A DNA stretch of 64,000 nt from CAVUCH01 sp963739995 (GTDB taxonomy: Bacteria > Acidobacteriota > Vicinamibacteria > Vicinamibacterales > JAENWD01): assembly GCA_963739995.1 (NCBI GenBank), contig CAVUCH010000009.1:28248-92247 (forward strand), given 5' to 3'. Under the pieces are notes generated by a model. It was not told the origin of the DNA, did no database searches, and saw only the letters and a list, made by a program, of their open reading frames with translations. This document shows, piece by piece, positions 41,634 through 49,742 of this stretch. A program made the translations under genes and the position numbers. Each line of letters starts with the position of its first letter. Position 1 is the stretch's first letter.

Positions 41634-42437
41634 ATGGGAGTGGGACGCCGCTTGCGGCAGGCACGCGAGGCAAGGGGATTATCGATGACTCAGGTCGCCG
41701 CCAGCACGAAGATTCCCGTTCGGCAGCTCGCGGCACTCGAGGCCGAGGAGTACGAGACGCTGCCCGGCGGCATCTTCGTGCGGGGGCACATCCGGGCGGC
41801 AGCAACGGCGGTGGGGCTCGATCCTGCGGACCTGACGGAGCACTATCAGGAGGAGATGAGACCCTCCGGCGTCGTGACGGGTGCCGCCGGGGCGGAGCTC
41901 CCCGAAGATCACGGCCCGCGGTTGCGCATGGCAGCGGACCCGGCCGAACCCCGGCCGAAGGGGCACCTCCTGGCTGCCATCGTCATTCTGCTGTCAATCG
42001 TCCTGGCGCTCGCCTGGTTCGGGCGCGAACGTGACACGCCCCCGTCGTCGCGGAACGATCGAGGTGCGGGTACCGAGATAGCCGCGCTGGTGTCTGCATC
42101 CCGCACGCCGCCGAAAATCGATGAGCCACTAGGCGTGGGGACCATCGGCACGATGCCGGATGGAATGGAGGCGGACGGTGTGCCAGTGCACCTCAGAGCC
42201 CAACGGGTCTGCTGGCTTGCGTTCACCGTGGATGGGCACCGGATCGCGTACCGGATGCTGGGGGAAGGCGAGACCGTGACGGCTCGCATGCATCAGCGCG
42301 CCGCCGTGCGGACCGGTGACGCGGGGGCGTTGCTGCTCTCGATCGGCCAGGGGCCGGCAAGACCACTGGGAGCGCGGGGCGCGGCACGAAACGTCGAGTT
42401 CACGCCGGACGATTACGGTCGGCTGCTCGGACGATAG
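41634..42437 (+). CDS. RodZ-like helix-turn-helix membrane protein
   Basis: A 267-aa protein with the RodZ layout. An N-terminal HTH (RLRQAREARGLSMTQVAASTKIPVRQLAALEAEEYETLPGG-type; about residues 5-65, with FVRGHIRAAATAVGLD) is followed by a linker, one membrane helix (LLAAIVILLSIVLALAWFG, about 111-129) and a periplasmic beta domain with RAQRVCWLAFTVDGHRIAYRMLGEGETVT, which is the DUF4115-type fold. RodZ links MreB to the cell wall machinery and sets rod shape; no mreB is nearby, so the role here is inferred from architecture. GGAGA precedes ATG 41634. It converges with clpA, 18 bp apart. Confidence 0.85.
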   Translation: MGVGRRLRQAREARGLSMTQVAASTKIPVRQLAALEAEEYETLPGGIFVRGHIRAAATAVGLDPADLTEHYQEEMRPSGVVTGAAGAELPEDHGPRLRMAADPAEPRPKGHLLAAIVILLSIVLALAWFGRERDTPPSSRNDRGAGTEIAALVSASRTPPKIDEPLGVGTIGTMPDGMEADGVPVHLRAQRVCWLAFTVDGHRIAYRMLGEGETVTARMHQRAAVRTGDAGALLLSIGQGPARPLGARGAARNVEFTPDDYGRLLGR

Positions 42438-42455
42438 CCATATCCCGGCTCCATT

Positions 42456-44961
42456 TCAGTGTGGCGCCTGGACTTCGGTGGCGGCGTACCCAAACACCAG
42501 CTTGTCGCTCGGCGCATCCAACCCGATGGTCACTGTGCCGCCGTTCTCCAGCCTGCCGAACAGGATTTCATCCGTCAGCGGGTCGCGGACCTCGCGCTGC
42601 ACGACCCGTGCGAGCGGCCGCGCACCGAAGACGGGATCGTAGCCTTTCGCTCCCAACCACGCGCGCGCCTCGGGTTCGAGCGTGACGGCAATCCGCCGCT
42701 CGCCGAGCTGCGCCTCGAGCTGCAGGATGAACTTGCCGACGATGGTCTCCATCACGAGAGGGGACAGCGGCTTGAAGGTGACAATCGCATCGAGCCGGTT
42801 GCGGAACTCCGGCGTAAACATCCTCTCGACGGCAAACTTCGACCGCGACTCGGAGTTCTTCTGACGCGCCGCGTCCTTGTGCGCCTGATCGCCGCCCTCG
42901 CCGAACCCAATCGCCCCGGCTGACAGCTCGCGCGACCCGGCATTCGAAGTCATGATCAACACGACATGACGGAAGTCGGCCTTGCGGCCGTTGTTGTCCG
43001 TGAGCGTCGCGTGATCCATGACCTGCAGCAGGATGTTCAGCACATCGGGGTGCGCCTTCTCGATCTCGTCCATCAGCACGACGCTGTACGGATTGTTGCG
43101 GACCGCGTCCACGAGCAGGCCCCCCTGCTCGAACCCGACGTACCCGGGAGGTGCTCCCACCAGGCGGGCCACGGCGTGTTTCTCCATGTACTCGCTCATG
43201 TCGTAGCGGATGAAGTCGTTCCCGAGGTGGATGGCGAGCTGCTTCGCCAGCTCCGTCTTCCCGACGCCCGTAGGGCCAGTGAACAGAAAGCACCCGGCAG
43301 GGCGATCGGGTTGGCCGAGGCCCGCGCTCGACCGCTTGATTGCTGCGGCGACGAGGCCGACGGCCTCATCCTGCCCGAACACCACGCGCCCCAGCGACTC
43401 CTCGAGCGTACGCAGCTTGTGCTTGTCGGACGCGGACGCCTGGCGGTCGGGGATGTTGGCGATGCGCGCGACTATCCGCTCGATCTCGCGGACGTCGACA
43501 ACCGACAGCGCGCCGGCCTCCGGTTCCAGGCTCAAGGCGGCGGCGGCCTCGGCGGTCACTGCGGTCCGACTGACGTCGGGCCCTTTGGTAGGAACCGCCC
43601 CTGGCGCGGAGAACGTGTCCGTGCCGCGCGCTTCCCCTCCGGTGACGGTGGCCGGCGTTCTCTTCTGGCCGCCGTCAGCTGCCGATGCGCTGCTGGCCCG
43701 GTCGCCTGCCTCAATCCGCATCATTGCGCCGGCCTCATCGAGCAGGTCGATGGCGCTGTCGGGCAGGCGCAGGTCACGGAGGTGCCGGCCGGCAAGACGC
43801 GCGGCGGCGTCGATAGCCTCATCCGTGTACCGGACGTGGTGGTGCTCCTCGTAGCGCCGCTGCAGCCCCTTCAGGATTCTGACGGTCTCCTCGACACTCG
43901 GCTCGTCAATGGCGACTTTCTGCAACCGTCGTGCGAGCGCACGATCGCGTTCGATGTGTTTGAACTCCTCGAAGGTCGTCGAACCGATCACGCGCAGCTC
44001 GCCGGCCACGAGCACGGGCTTGATGAGCGCCGCCAGGTCCATGGTGCCGCCGGTTGTCGCGCCGGCCCCGACCGTGGTGTGGATCTCGTCGATGAAGAGC
44101 ACCGGGTTGGTGCGCTTCGCGAGCGCGCTGATCACCGCCTTGAAGCGCTCCTCGAAGTCGCCGCGGAATCGCGTGCCCGCGAGGAGGGCGGTCGAGTCGA
44201 GCGCGAAGACTTCCGCTCCCCGCAGGGGCCCCGGCACCTCGGGCTCGAGCAGCCGGAGCGCGAGCCCCTCGGCCATGGCCGTCTTGCCCACACCGGGCTC
44301 CCCGACGAACACCGGGTTGTTCTTGCGGCGGCGGCAGAGGATCTGAATCGTGCGCTGCAGCTCCTTCGTACGGCCGATCAGCGGATCGAGCTTGCCGGCG
44401 GCGGCACGCTCGCTCAGGTTGATCGTGTAGGCGGCGAGCGGGTTGCGCGCAGTACCTGCTGTCCTCGTCCTCGTCACCGGGTTTGCCGGCATGGCGCAGC
44501 TCGCCAGAGTCTTCGTCGTGCGGCAGGGGCACCTTTCCGATCCCGTGGGAGATGTAGTTGAGCACGTCGAGGCGGGTGACGCCTTGAGCCGCCAGCAGCT
44601 GCGCTGCGTACGATTTCTGTTCCTGGAGCATCGCCGCCAGCACGTCGCCGGCGCGCACCTCATCACGTCCGGCGCTCTGCACGTGCAGCACTGCGGTCTG
44701 CAGCACGCGCCGGAAGGCGAGCGTCTGCTCCGGCTCACGGTTCCGGCCGCGGCTGAACTGCTCGAGCGACTTCGACAGGTACGCGTCGAGGTCGATGCGG
44801 AGCTGCCGCAAATCTGTGCCGACGGCTGTCAGGATCTGTTCGCCCTCGGCGTCGTGCGCAAGCGCGTACAGCAGGTGCTCGAGCGTCAGGTGTGTATGCC
44901 GCCGCGAACCGGCTTCCCGGTGGGCGATCGTGAGAATGACTTCCAGAGTGGGACTGAACAT
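42456..44961 (-). pseudogene. clpA: ClpA-type AAA+ ATPase, frameshifted in the N-domain linker
   Basis: ATPase subunit of the ClpAP protease, unfolding substrates for ClpP. The N-domain (TLEVILTIAHREAGSRRHTHLTLEHLLYALAHD) is read from ATG 44961 to about GKPGDEDEDS; from TARNPLAAYTINLSERAAAGKLDPLIGR onward the protein continues in the +1 frame. Both AAA modules are intact: Walker A GEPGVGKTAMAEG, then VLFIDEIHTTVG, and second module FTGPTGVGKTELAKQ, LMDEIEKAHPDV, ASNAGSRELS-like sensor and the C-terminal GARPLARVVQREV. The shift lies near AGCAGGTACT (minus strand, about 44447-44456); one base too many. Joined length would be about 834 residues. It follows clpS by 12 bp, the usual clpSA order. 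Confidence 0.9.
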
Positions 44962-44973
44962 GTGGGTCTTACG

Positions 44974-45288
44974 CTATTCTTCTTCCATGACCGCCTTCAG
45001 CGGATAGCCCGCAGTCTCGGCGAGCTGCTCGGTGGCGACGACGCGGGTTTCGGCAACGTCGAACGGGTACACGCCGCAGAGACCACGGCCCTGCGTGTGG
45101 ACCTGCATCATGATCCGGTACGCCTCGGCGGGACCCTTGTCGTACACCGACTCGAGCAGGTGCACCACGAACTCCATCGGTGTGTAGTCGTCGTTGATCA
45201 GAACGACCTTCCACATCGACGGCTCCCTGGCCTCGGTGCGCGTGCGCTCCTTGACTTCGCCGCCGGTCTTCGGTGCGTTATCGGCCAT
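44974..45288 (-). CDS. clpS: ATP-dependent Clp protease adaptor ClpS
   Basis: A 104-aa adaptor that binds N-degron substrates and delivers them to ClpAP. The diagnostic core is WKVVLINDDYTPMEFVVHLLESVY (about residues 26-49), with the conserved N-D-D-Y-T-P-M-E-F loop, followed by AYRIMMQVHTQGRGLCGVYPFDVAETRV, whose His and Leu/Val positions line the binding pocket. The C-terminus (LKAVMEEE) is normal. The N-terminal 24 residues are a charged, flexible tail. It lies 12 bp ahead of clpA in the same direction. The upstream spacer toward the LarA-like gene holds a short tandem repeat and no strong promoter. Confidence 0.96.
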   Translation of the reverse strand: MADNAPKTGGEVKERTRTEAREPSMWKVVLINDDYTPMEFVVHLLESVYDKGPAEAYRIMMQVHTQGRGLCGVYPFDVAETRVVATEQLAETAGYPLKAVMEEE

Positions 45289-45405
45289 GTCGGTTGCTGA
45301 TCGGGCTTAACCTATTGTACCAGCCCCGTGGGGAGAAGGGCGGCAGGGCGGAGGCTGTTCGGCCGGGGCGCGAACCATTTCTGGCCGGGGCGCTCCGCCC
45401 CCAGC

Positions 45406-45465
45406 CCTACACTGTGAGCCTCAGGCCTACACCGTGAGCCTCAGGCCTTACACCGTCAGCTTCAC
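45406..45465 (+). repeat. Three tandem ~20-bp repeats
   Basis: CCTACACTGTGAGCCTCAGG (45406-45425), CCTACACCGTGAGCCTCAGG (45426-45445) and a diverged third copy, CCTTACACCGTCAGCTTCAC (45446-45465), lie head to tail before the LarA-like gene. Just upstream, GGCCGGGGCGC occurs twice (about 45361 and 45383). Confidence 0.75.
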
Positions 45466-45504
45466 TGAGCCCGGGCCGAAGCGCCCCTGGCACTGGAGAG
45501 AACG

Positions 45505-46740
45505 ATGCCGTCATTCCCACTGACGCAGCAGGTGCGCCTCCGGCAGCGGCTCGCGGGTTGCGCGCTCGAGGATCCCACTGCCACGCTGGTTCAGGACCTC
45601 GCTCGCATCGCGGGCGACCGCTGGCACGGCTGCCGCGTCGGTATCGCACTGGGCAGCCGCGGCATCGATCGGATCGCAGCTGTTGCGCGCACTCTGGTCG
45701 AGTGGCTCCGGGAGCGCGGCGCTGAGCCGTTCGTCATCCCGGCCATGGGAAGCCATGGCGGCGCCACGCCTGACGGGCAGCGCGAACTGCTCGCCGCCTA
45801 CGGCATCACGAGCGAGACGCTTGGCGTGCCCGTTCGCGCCGAGATGGACACCGACGAGGTGGGGCGCACAGCCAGCGGCATTCCGGTCCGCCTTTCGCGG
45901 GTGGCGCGCGACAGCGACGCCGTCGTGCTCGTGAACCGCATCAAGCCGCACACCGACTTCGAGAGCACGAGACTCGGCAGCGGCCTGTTGAAGATGGCAG
46001 CGATCGGGCTGGGAAAAATTGACGGGGCCTCCGCGTGTCACGAGGGCGCGTCGCGGCTTGGCTACGAGACGGTAATTACCGAGGTGGCCGCCGGCGCGCT
46101 CGCTTCGCTGCCGCGCGTCTACGGGGTCGGCCTGGTCGAGGATGGCACGCACCGGCTCGCACGGATCGCGGTGCTGCGCGGTCACGAGATCGCGCGCGAG
46201 GAGTCCGCACTGCTGCAGCTGGCGCGCGCGTGGATGCCCGCGCTGCCGTTCCCCGAGGTGGACGTGCTGATCGTCGACGCCATCGGCAAGAACATCAGCG
46301 GTGCCGGGATGGACCCGAATATCATCGGCCGCGGCGTACACGGCGAGCGCATGACGATGTGCCGCGCGACCGTGCGCGCGATCTACGCGCGAGATCTGAC
46401 GCCCGAGTCGCACGGCAACGCTTCGGGTATCGGGCTGGCCGACGTCGTCTCGTCGCGTCTCGTCGCGGCGATGGACCTGGCGATCACCTACACGAATGCG
46501 CTCGCCGCGATGAAGGTGGTTCCCGTGCGCATCCCGTTCCAGTTCGCCACGGACGCGGACTGTCTCGCTGCCGCATGCCGCCTGGCGGGCGTCCGTCCCG
46601 AGCGCGCGCGCCTCCTGCGCATCCGGGACACACTGGCACTCGAGCACGTCATCGCATCGGAGTCGTACCTGGAGGAGATCGACCGACGGGATGATCTCGA
46701 GGTGGTTGCGCCTCCCGAGCCCTGGTCGTTCGCATCCTGA
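45505..46740 (+). CDS. LarA-like (DUF2088, lactate-racemase N-terminal type) protein
   Basis: A 411-aa protein related to the N-terminal domain of nickel-dependent lactate racemase LarA. Family-like features are VGIALGSRGIDRIA (about 47-60), FVIPAMGSHGGATPDGQRELLAAYGI (about 79-105; the H-G-G-A-T turn), DSDAVVLVNRIKPHTDFE and KMAAIGLGKIDGA. In true LarA, His and Lys residues in such segments bind substrate and the Ni-pincer cofactor. The cofactor genes larB/larC/larE are not nearby, so racemase activity on lactate is not supported; an epimerase on another 2-hydroxy acid is possible. GGAGAG precedes ATG 45505. It stands alone. Confidence 0.72.
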   Translation: MPSFPLTQQVRLRQRLAGCALEDPTATLVQDLARIAGDRWHGCRVGIALGSRGIDRIAAVARTLVEWLRERGAEPFVIPAMGSHGGATPDGQRELLAAYGITSETLGVPVRAEMDTDEVGRTASGIPVRLSRVARDSDAVVLVNRIKPHTDFESTRLGSGLLKMAAIGLGKIDGASACHEGASRLGYETVITEVAAGALASLPRVYGVGLVEDGTHRLARIAVLRGHEIAREESALLQLARAWMPALPFPEVDVLIVDAIGKNISGAGMDPNIIGRGVHGERMTMCRATVRAIYARDLTPESHGNASGIGLADVVSSRLVAAMDLAITYTNALAAMKVVPVRIPFQFATDADCLAAACRLAGVRPERARLLRIRDTLALEHVIASESYLEEIDRRDDLEVVAPPEPWSFAS

Positions 46741-46782
46741 GGGTGCCTGGAGAGATCCCCCGCCGATCGACCCCGGCCAGCC

Positions 46783-46820
46783 ACAAAACAAAAGGGCGGC
46801 ACCCCGCGGGTGTCGCCCTT
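46783..46820 (-). terminator. Rho-independent terminator of the RRM gene
   Basis: A 13-bp stem (AAGGGCGACACCC against GGGTGCCGCCCTT, one mismatch) around a 3-nt loop at 46792-46820, followed on the minus strand by TTTTGTTTT (46785-46793). It lies 23 bp after the RRM gene stop. Its plus-strand side has no T tract, so it works for the minus-strand gene. Confidence 0.85.
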
Positions 46821-46842
46821 CTCGATGTCGCTGGTCGCGTAT

Positions 46843-47154
46843 CTACCAGCGGGGTTCGCTGCGCCGGCGAGTGCCGCCGCCACCGCCGTAGCCGCCGGAG
46901 CCCTGCGGCTTCGGACGCGCTTCGTTCACCGTCAGGTTGCGGCCGCCCAGTTCACGGTTATTGAGCTGTTCGATCGCCTTCTGCGCATCCTCGTCGGAAG
47001 CCATCTCGACGAACGCAAAACCACGCGCGCGGCCGGTGGCCATGTCGCGCATGACGCTGACGCTCTCAACCGTCCCGGCCTCGCCGAACAGCGCCTGAAG
47101 GTCCTGTTCACCGGTGTCGTACGGCAGGTTTCCAACGTAGAGTTTTCGAGCCAT
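46843..47154 (-). CDS. RRM-domain RNA-binding protein
   Basis: A 103-aa RNA-binding protein with a single RNA-recognition motif. RNP2 is LYVGNL (residues 5-10) and RNP1 is RGFAFVEM (44-51); NRELGGRNLTVNEARP closes the fold. A Gly/Arg-rich tail (GYGGGGGTRRR) follows, like the cold-induced Rbp proteins of cyanobacteria and similar genes in other phyla. It would bind single-stranded RNA, possibly as an RNA chaperone in the cold. The ATG at 47152-47154 has AGGA eight bases upstream. A promoter about 190 bases away gives a long leader, and a clear terminator follows, so this is a complete single-gene unit. Confidence 0.94.
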   Translation of the reverse strand: MARKLYVGNLPYDTGEQDLQALFGEAGTVESVSVMRDMATGRARGFAFVEMASDEDAQKAIEQLNNRELGGRNLTVNEARPKPQGSGGYGGGGGTRRRSEPRW

Positions 47155-47342
47155 CTGATCTGTCCTGCACTTCTGCCCCCAAAGGGGAGCACTCTGATCG
47201 CGGTCCGGAATGGGCCGCGCAGATGGATTTGGCTGCGTAAGTAGTCTCCGGCTGTGCCGGAAGTTGCGGGAAGCGAGGCTCGTATGACACTCGGCTCTGA
47301 CGCGGGCTACGGTAGCGGGCTTTCTTCCACCTGACGGACGGG

Positions 47343-47371
47343 AGTGTAGCACGCTTCCCGCCCACGACCAA
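47343..47371 (-). promoter_or_regulatory. Candidate promoter of the RRM gene
   Basis: On the minus strand TTGGTC (47366-47371) and TACACT (47343-47348) are spaced by exactly 17 bases. Transcription would start near 47336 and give a leader of about 180 bases before the RRM start, as is common for cold-induced genes. Confidence 0.5.
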
Positions 47372-47419
47372 CAGGGAGGCCCGCGGCGCAGGCAGGAGCC
47401 CGCGACGTCGCCCCACGTA

Positions 47420-47442
47420 GCCCGGGCGCTTCGGCCCCGGGC
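47420..47442. repeat. Short palindrome with TTCG loop
   Basis: GCCCGGGCGC-TTCG-GCCCCGGGC folds as a strong hairpin with one bulged base and a C(TTCG)G tetraloop. It shares the 16-base core GGCGCTTCGGCCCCGG with the palindrome at 49545-49568. Confidence 0.6.
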
Positions 47443-47531
47443 CTTCGCCCAGCCTGCGGTGACGCTACACTCAGGCTGACGGCTAGGAGGCCTCCGGACC
47501 AGGGCCGACGCGCCCCGGCCAAACAGCGCAC

Positions 47532-48323
47532 ATGTCTATCGATTTCACCATCCCTTCGTTGCGCCTCGACGGCCGGCTCGCGCTCGTCACGGGCGGTGCC
47601 CGCGGGCTCGGGCTCGGCATCGGGCTGGCGCTCGCGGATGCGGGCGCCGACATCGCGATAGTCGCCCGCACGGCCGCGCAGGTCGCCGATGCCGTGGAGC
47701 GCGTGCGAGCCCTCGGCCGCCAGGCACACGGCATCGTCGCCGACGTCGGAGCTCCCGAGGCGCCCCAGGCGATCGTCGGTGAGGTGATGTCCCGGTTCGG
47801 CCGGTTGGACATCGTCGTGCACGCGGCCGGCATCAACATCCGAAAACCAGCCAGTCAGATCACGCGAGACGATTACGAGCGGTTGATGCGGGTGAACGTG
47901 GAGGGCGCGTTCTTTCTCGCACAGGCGGCCGCGCTCGTGATGCGGACGGCAGGCCGGGGCCGCATCATCGCTGTTGGTTCCGTCGCGGCGGAAATCGCGA
48001 TCCCGCGCGTCTCGGTGTACGCGATGAGCAAGGGCGCCCTGAAGCAGATGGTGAAGTCGCTGGCGCTGGAGTGGGCCAGAGACGGAATCACGGTGAATGC
48101 CATCGCACCGGGCCGGTTCTGGACGACAATGACCGACGCCGTGTTCTCGGATCCCGAACTCCACGCCAGCGCCGTGCGCGTCATTCCCATGGGCCGTCCA
48201 GGGGTGGCGGCCGATCTCGCAGGCGCCGCCGTGCTGTTCGCGTCGGATGCCAGCGCCTACATCACCGGACAGACGTTGATCGTGGACGGCGGCTGGTTGG
48301 CAGGCGGCGGCGTGGAAGGGTGA
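47532..48323 (+). CDS. SDR family oxidoreductase (gluconate 5-dehydrogenase-like)
   Basis: A 263-aa classical SDR. Seen are the cofactor motif TGGARGLGLGIG (about 20-31), VHAAG in place of NNAG, the catalytic Ser in AVGSVAAE, and Y-x3-K in YAMSKGALKQM. INVNAIAPG-type sequence (ITVNAIAPGRFWTTM) and the end TGQTLIVDGGW are typical of the gluconate 5-dehydrogenase / 2-deoxy-gluconate 3-dehydrogenase and beta-ketoacyl reductase groups. With several sugar-handling genes in the window, a sugar-acid substrate is likely but not proven. It is a single gene whose upstream region is shared with the divergent RRM gene. Confidence 0.87.
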   Translation: MSIDFTIPSLRLDGRLALVTGGARGLGLGIGLALADAGADIAIVARTAAQVADAVERVRALGRQAHGIVADVGAPEAPQAIVGEVMSRFGRLDIVVHAAGINIRKPASQITRDDYERLMRVNVEGAFFLAQAAALVMRTAGRGRIIAVGSVAAEIAIPRVSVYAMSKGALKQMVKSLALEWARDGITVNAIAPGRFWTTMTDAVFSDPELHASAVRVIPMGRPGVAADLAGAAVLFASDASAYITGQTLIVDGGWLAGGGVEG

Positions 48324-48365
48324 TCCGCCGAGCGTACCGAGCTGCGGATTCTATTCGACGATGAC

Positions 48366-48404
48366 GCGCTGTACGTTGGGGCGGAGGCGCTGTACGTTGG
48401 GGCG
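48366..48404 (+). repeat. 18-bp direct repeat
   Basis: GCGCTGTACGTTGGGGCG occurs at 48366-48383 and again at 48387-48404, a period of 21 bases, in the spacer after the SDR gene. Confidence 0.75.
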
Positions 48405-48594
48405 CGCCGCCGACATCAGCCCGAGCCAGGTCGTGCGCTGAGCAGGGTGATTCATTAGGCAGAGCCCCTCTGTTCGTGAGACACTTGTAGCTCTCAGTCA
48501 CCGCGCAGGCAGACAGGCCTGCGCCTTGACCCCCTCATCGACGAGGCGCACGGCGCCTCCGCCGCTCGCGCGTGCGGCTCTCCAGGAGCCTTTC

Positions 48595-49533
48595 ATGTCA
48601 GCTATCCGAGTTGGAACGATCGTGACGCACAAGGCCTGGGGCGTCGGGAAAGTGCTGTTTCTGACCGAGACCAAAGCCGTGGTGGGTTTCGCCGCCTGCC
48701 GCACCCCGACCGATCCTGGCCTGCGTGACGTGAGCCTCAGGGGGACGTTCATCGAGCCCACATCGACCGAGCCGGATCCGGCACCCGACAACTGGAACAT
48801 CACGCTCGACGCGAACGGCCGCGCGGCAGGGCCGCGGGCGCGCAGCGCGCGCGCGGCGGCGCTGAAGCCGATGGCCGCCGGCACTGCGATCTCCGTCGAG
48901 CAGGCGATTGCCCGCTTCAAAGAACGCTATCCGACCGGCTTCGACGATGAGCGGTATGTCACTGTAGAGCGTGGATGGAAGTGGGAGAAGCACGTCGAGT
49001 GGCACGAGCGGGTGGGCACACGCAGCCTCGCCGAGATGGCCAAGACGAACCTGCGGCAGCTCGCGCACGACACGCAGCGGGTCGTGCAGACCCGGCGGAA
49101 GTCGCTGCTCGACAAGGCGGAACTGAGCGCCTTCACCGCCGGCCTGGCGGCAGACGCGCCGTCGCGCGCCTACTTCGCCGCACTCGATGGAGTCCTGTCG
49201 GGTGAAGACGACGACCTGACGGCGTTCACGACGCTCTGCGACACCGCCGCCGGTGTGCTCGCGGCGGGCGGAGCGCCCCGCACGCACTCCTGGCCGGTGG
49301 CCACCGTCCTCCCGGCGCTGGCCCGGCCGGATCGCTTCATCTACATCAAGCCCGCCGGCACCCGGAAGGGCGTGGATCGTCTGGGTCTCACTTGGGATTA
49401 CAAGGCCGACCCGAACGCGATCACTTACGCGAGCCTCATGGCGCACAGCCGCACGCTCCTGGAGGCGCTCCGCCCCCACGGCGCGCAGGACTTCGTCGAC
49501 GTACAGTCGTTTCTCTCCGTCATCGGAGAGTAG
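48595..49533 (+). CDS. Protein of unknown function with N-terminal SH3-like segment
   Basis: I do not recognise a family for the whole 312-aa product. The first 30 residues (IRVGTIVTHKAWGVGKVLFLTETKAVVGFA) look like the small SH3-like barrel of DUF3553/CarD-type proteins, in which V-x-H-x-x-W-G-x-G-x-V is common. The rest is soluble and mostly helical, with many Arg/Lys and a conserved-looking FKERYPTGFDDERYVTVERGWKWEKHVEW region, and a late TFIKP-like stretch (RFIYIKPAGTRKGVDRLGL). No membrane helix or signal peptide. AGGAG lies eight bases before ATG 48595. It stands alone, before the secreted operon. Confidence 0.72.
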   Translation: MSAIRVGTIVTHKAWGVGKVLFLTETKAVVGFAACRTPTDPGLRDVSLRGTFIEPTSTEPDPAPDNWNITLDANGRAAGPRARSARAAALKPMAAGTAISVEQAIARFKERYPTGFDDERYVTVERGWKWEKHVEWHERVGTRSLAEMAKTNLRQLAHDTQRVVQTRRKSLLDKAELSAFTAGLAADAPSRAYFAALDGVLSGEDDDLTAFTTLCDTAAGVLAAGGAPRTHSWPVATVLPALARPDRFIYIKPAGTRKGVDRLGLTWDYKADPNAITYASLMAHSRTLLEALRPHGAQDFVDVQSFLSVIGE

Positions 49534-49544
49534 GCCGTGTTACA

Positions 49545-49568
49545 GGCCGGGGCGCTTCGGCCCCGGCC
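49545..49568. repeat. Short palindrome with TTCG loop
   Basis: GGCCGGGGCGC-TTCG-GCCCCGGCC, a hairpin with one bulge and a C(TTCG)G loop, just after the stop of the preceding gene. Its 16-base core is identical to that at 47425-47440. Confidence 0.6.
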
Positions 49569-49742
49569 CACACCGCCTCCCGATCCGGCGCGGCGCTCCA
49601 CAACACGCCGCTTCGCTTCGGTCGTGCACGAGCGCACAGCCTCTGTGCGGACCCCACACAGTGTCTCGCCCCACTATGCCTCGCCCCACTGCCGTGCCGG
49701 CCCGTTGGGTGTAGAATTCTTCGGCCACCGGAGGGCAACCCA

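Larger units (their letters stand above)
47155..47531. other. 377-bp divergent spacer with the RRM leader
   Basis: No gene is supported here. The minus-strand side is the roughly 180-base leader of the RRM gene, with a small CCCC-AAA-GGGG hairpin at 47177-47187, about ten bases upstream of its ribosome site, and the promoter at 47343-47371. The plus-strand side, before the SDR, contains a TTCG-loop palindrome at 47420-47442 and no recognisable promoter. Confidence 0.6.

Noticed and set aside
45406..45465. CRISPR-like direct repeats
   Set aside because: Units are adjacent without spacers, only three copies, and no cas genes are present.
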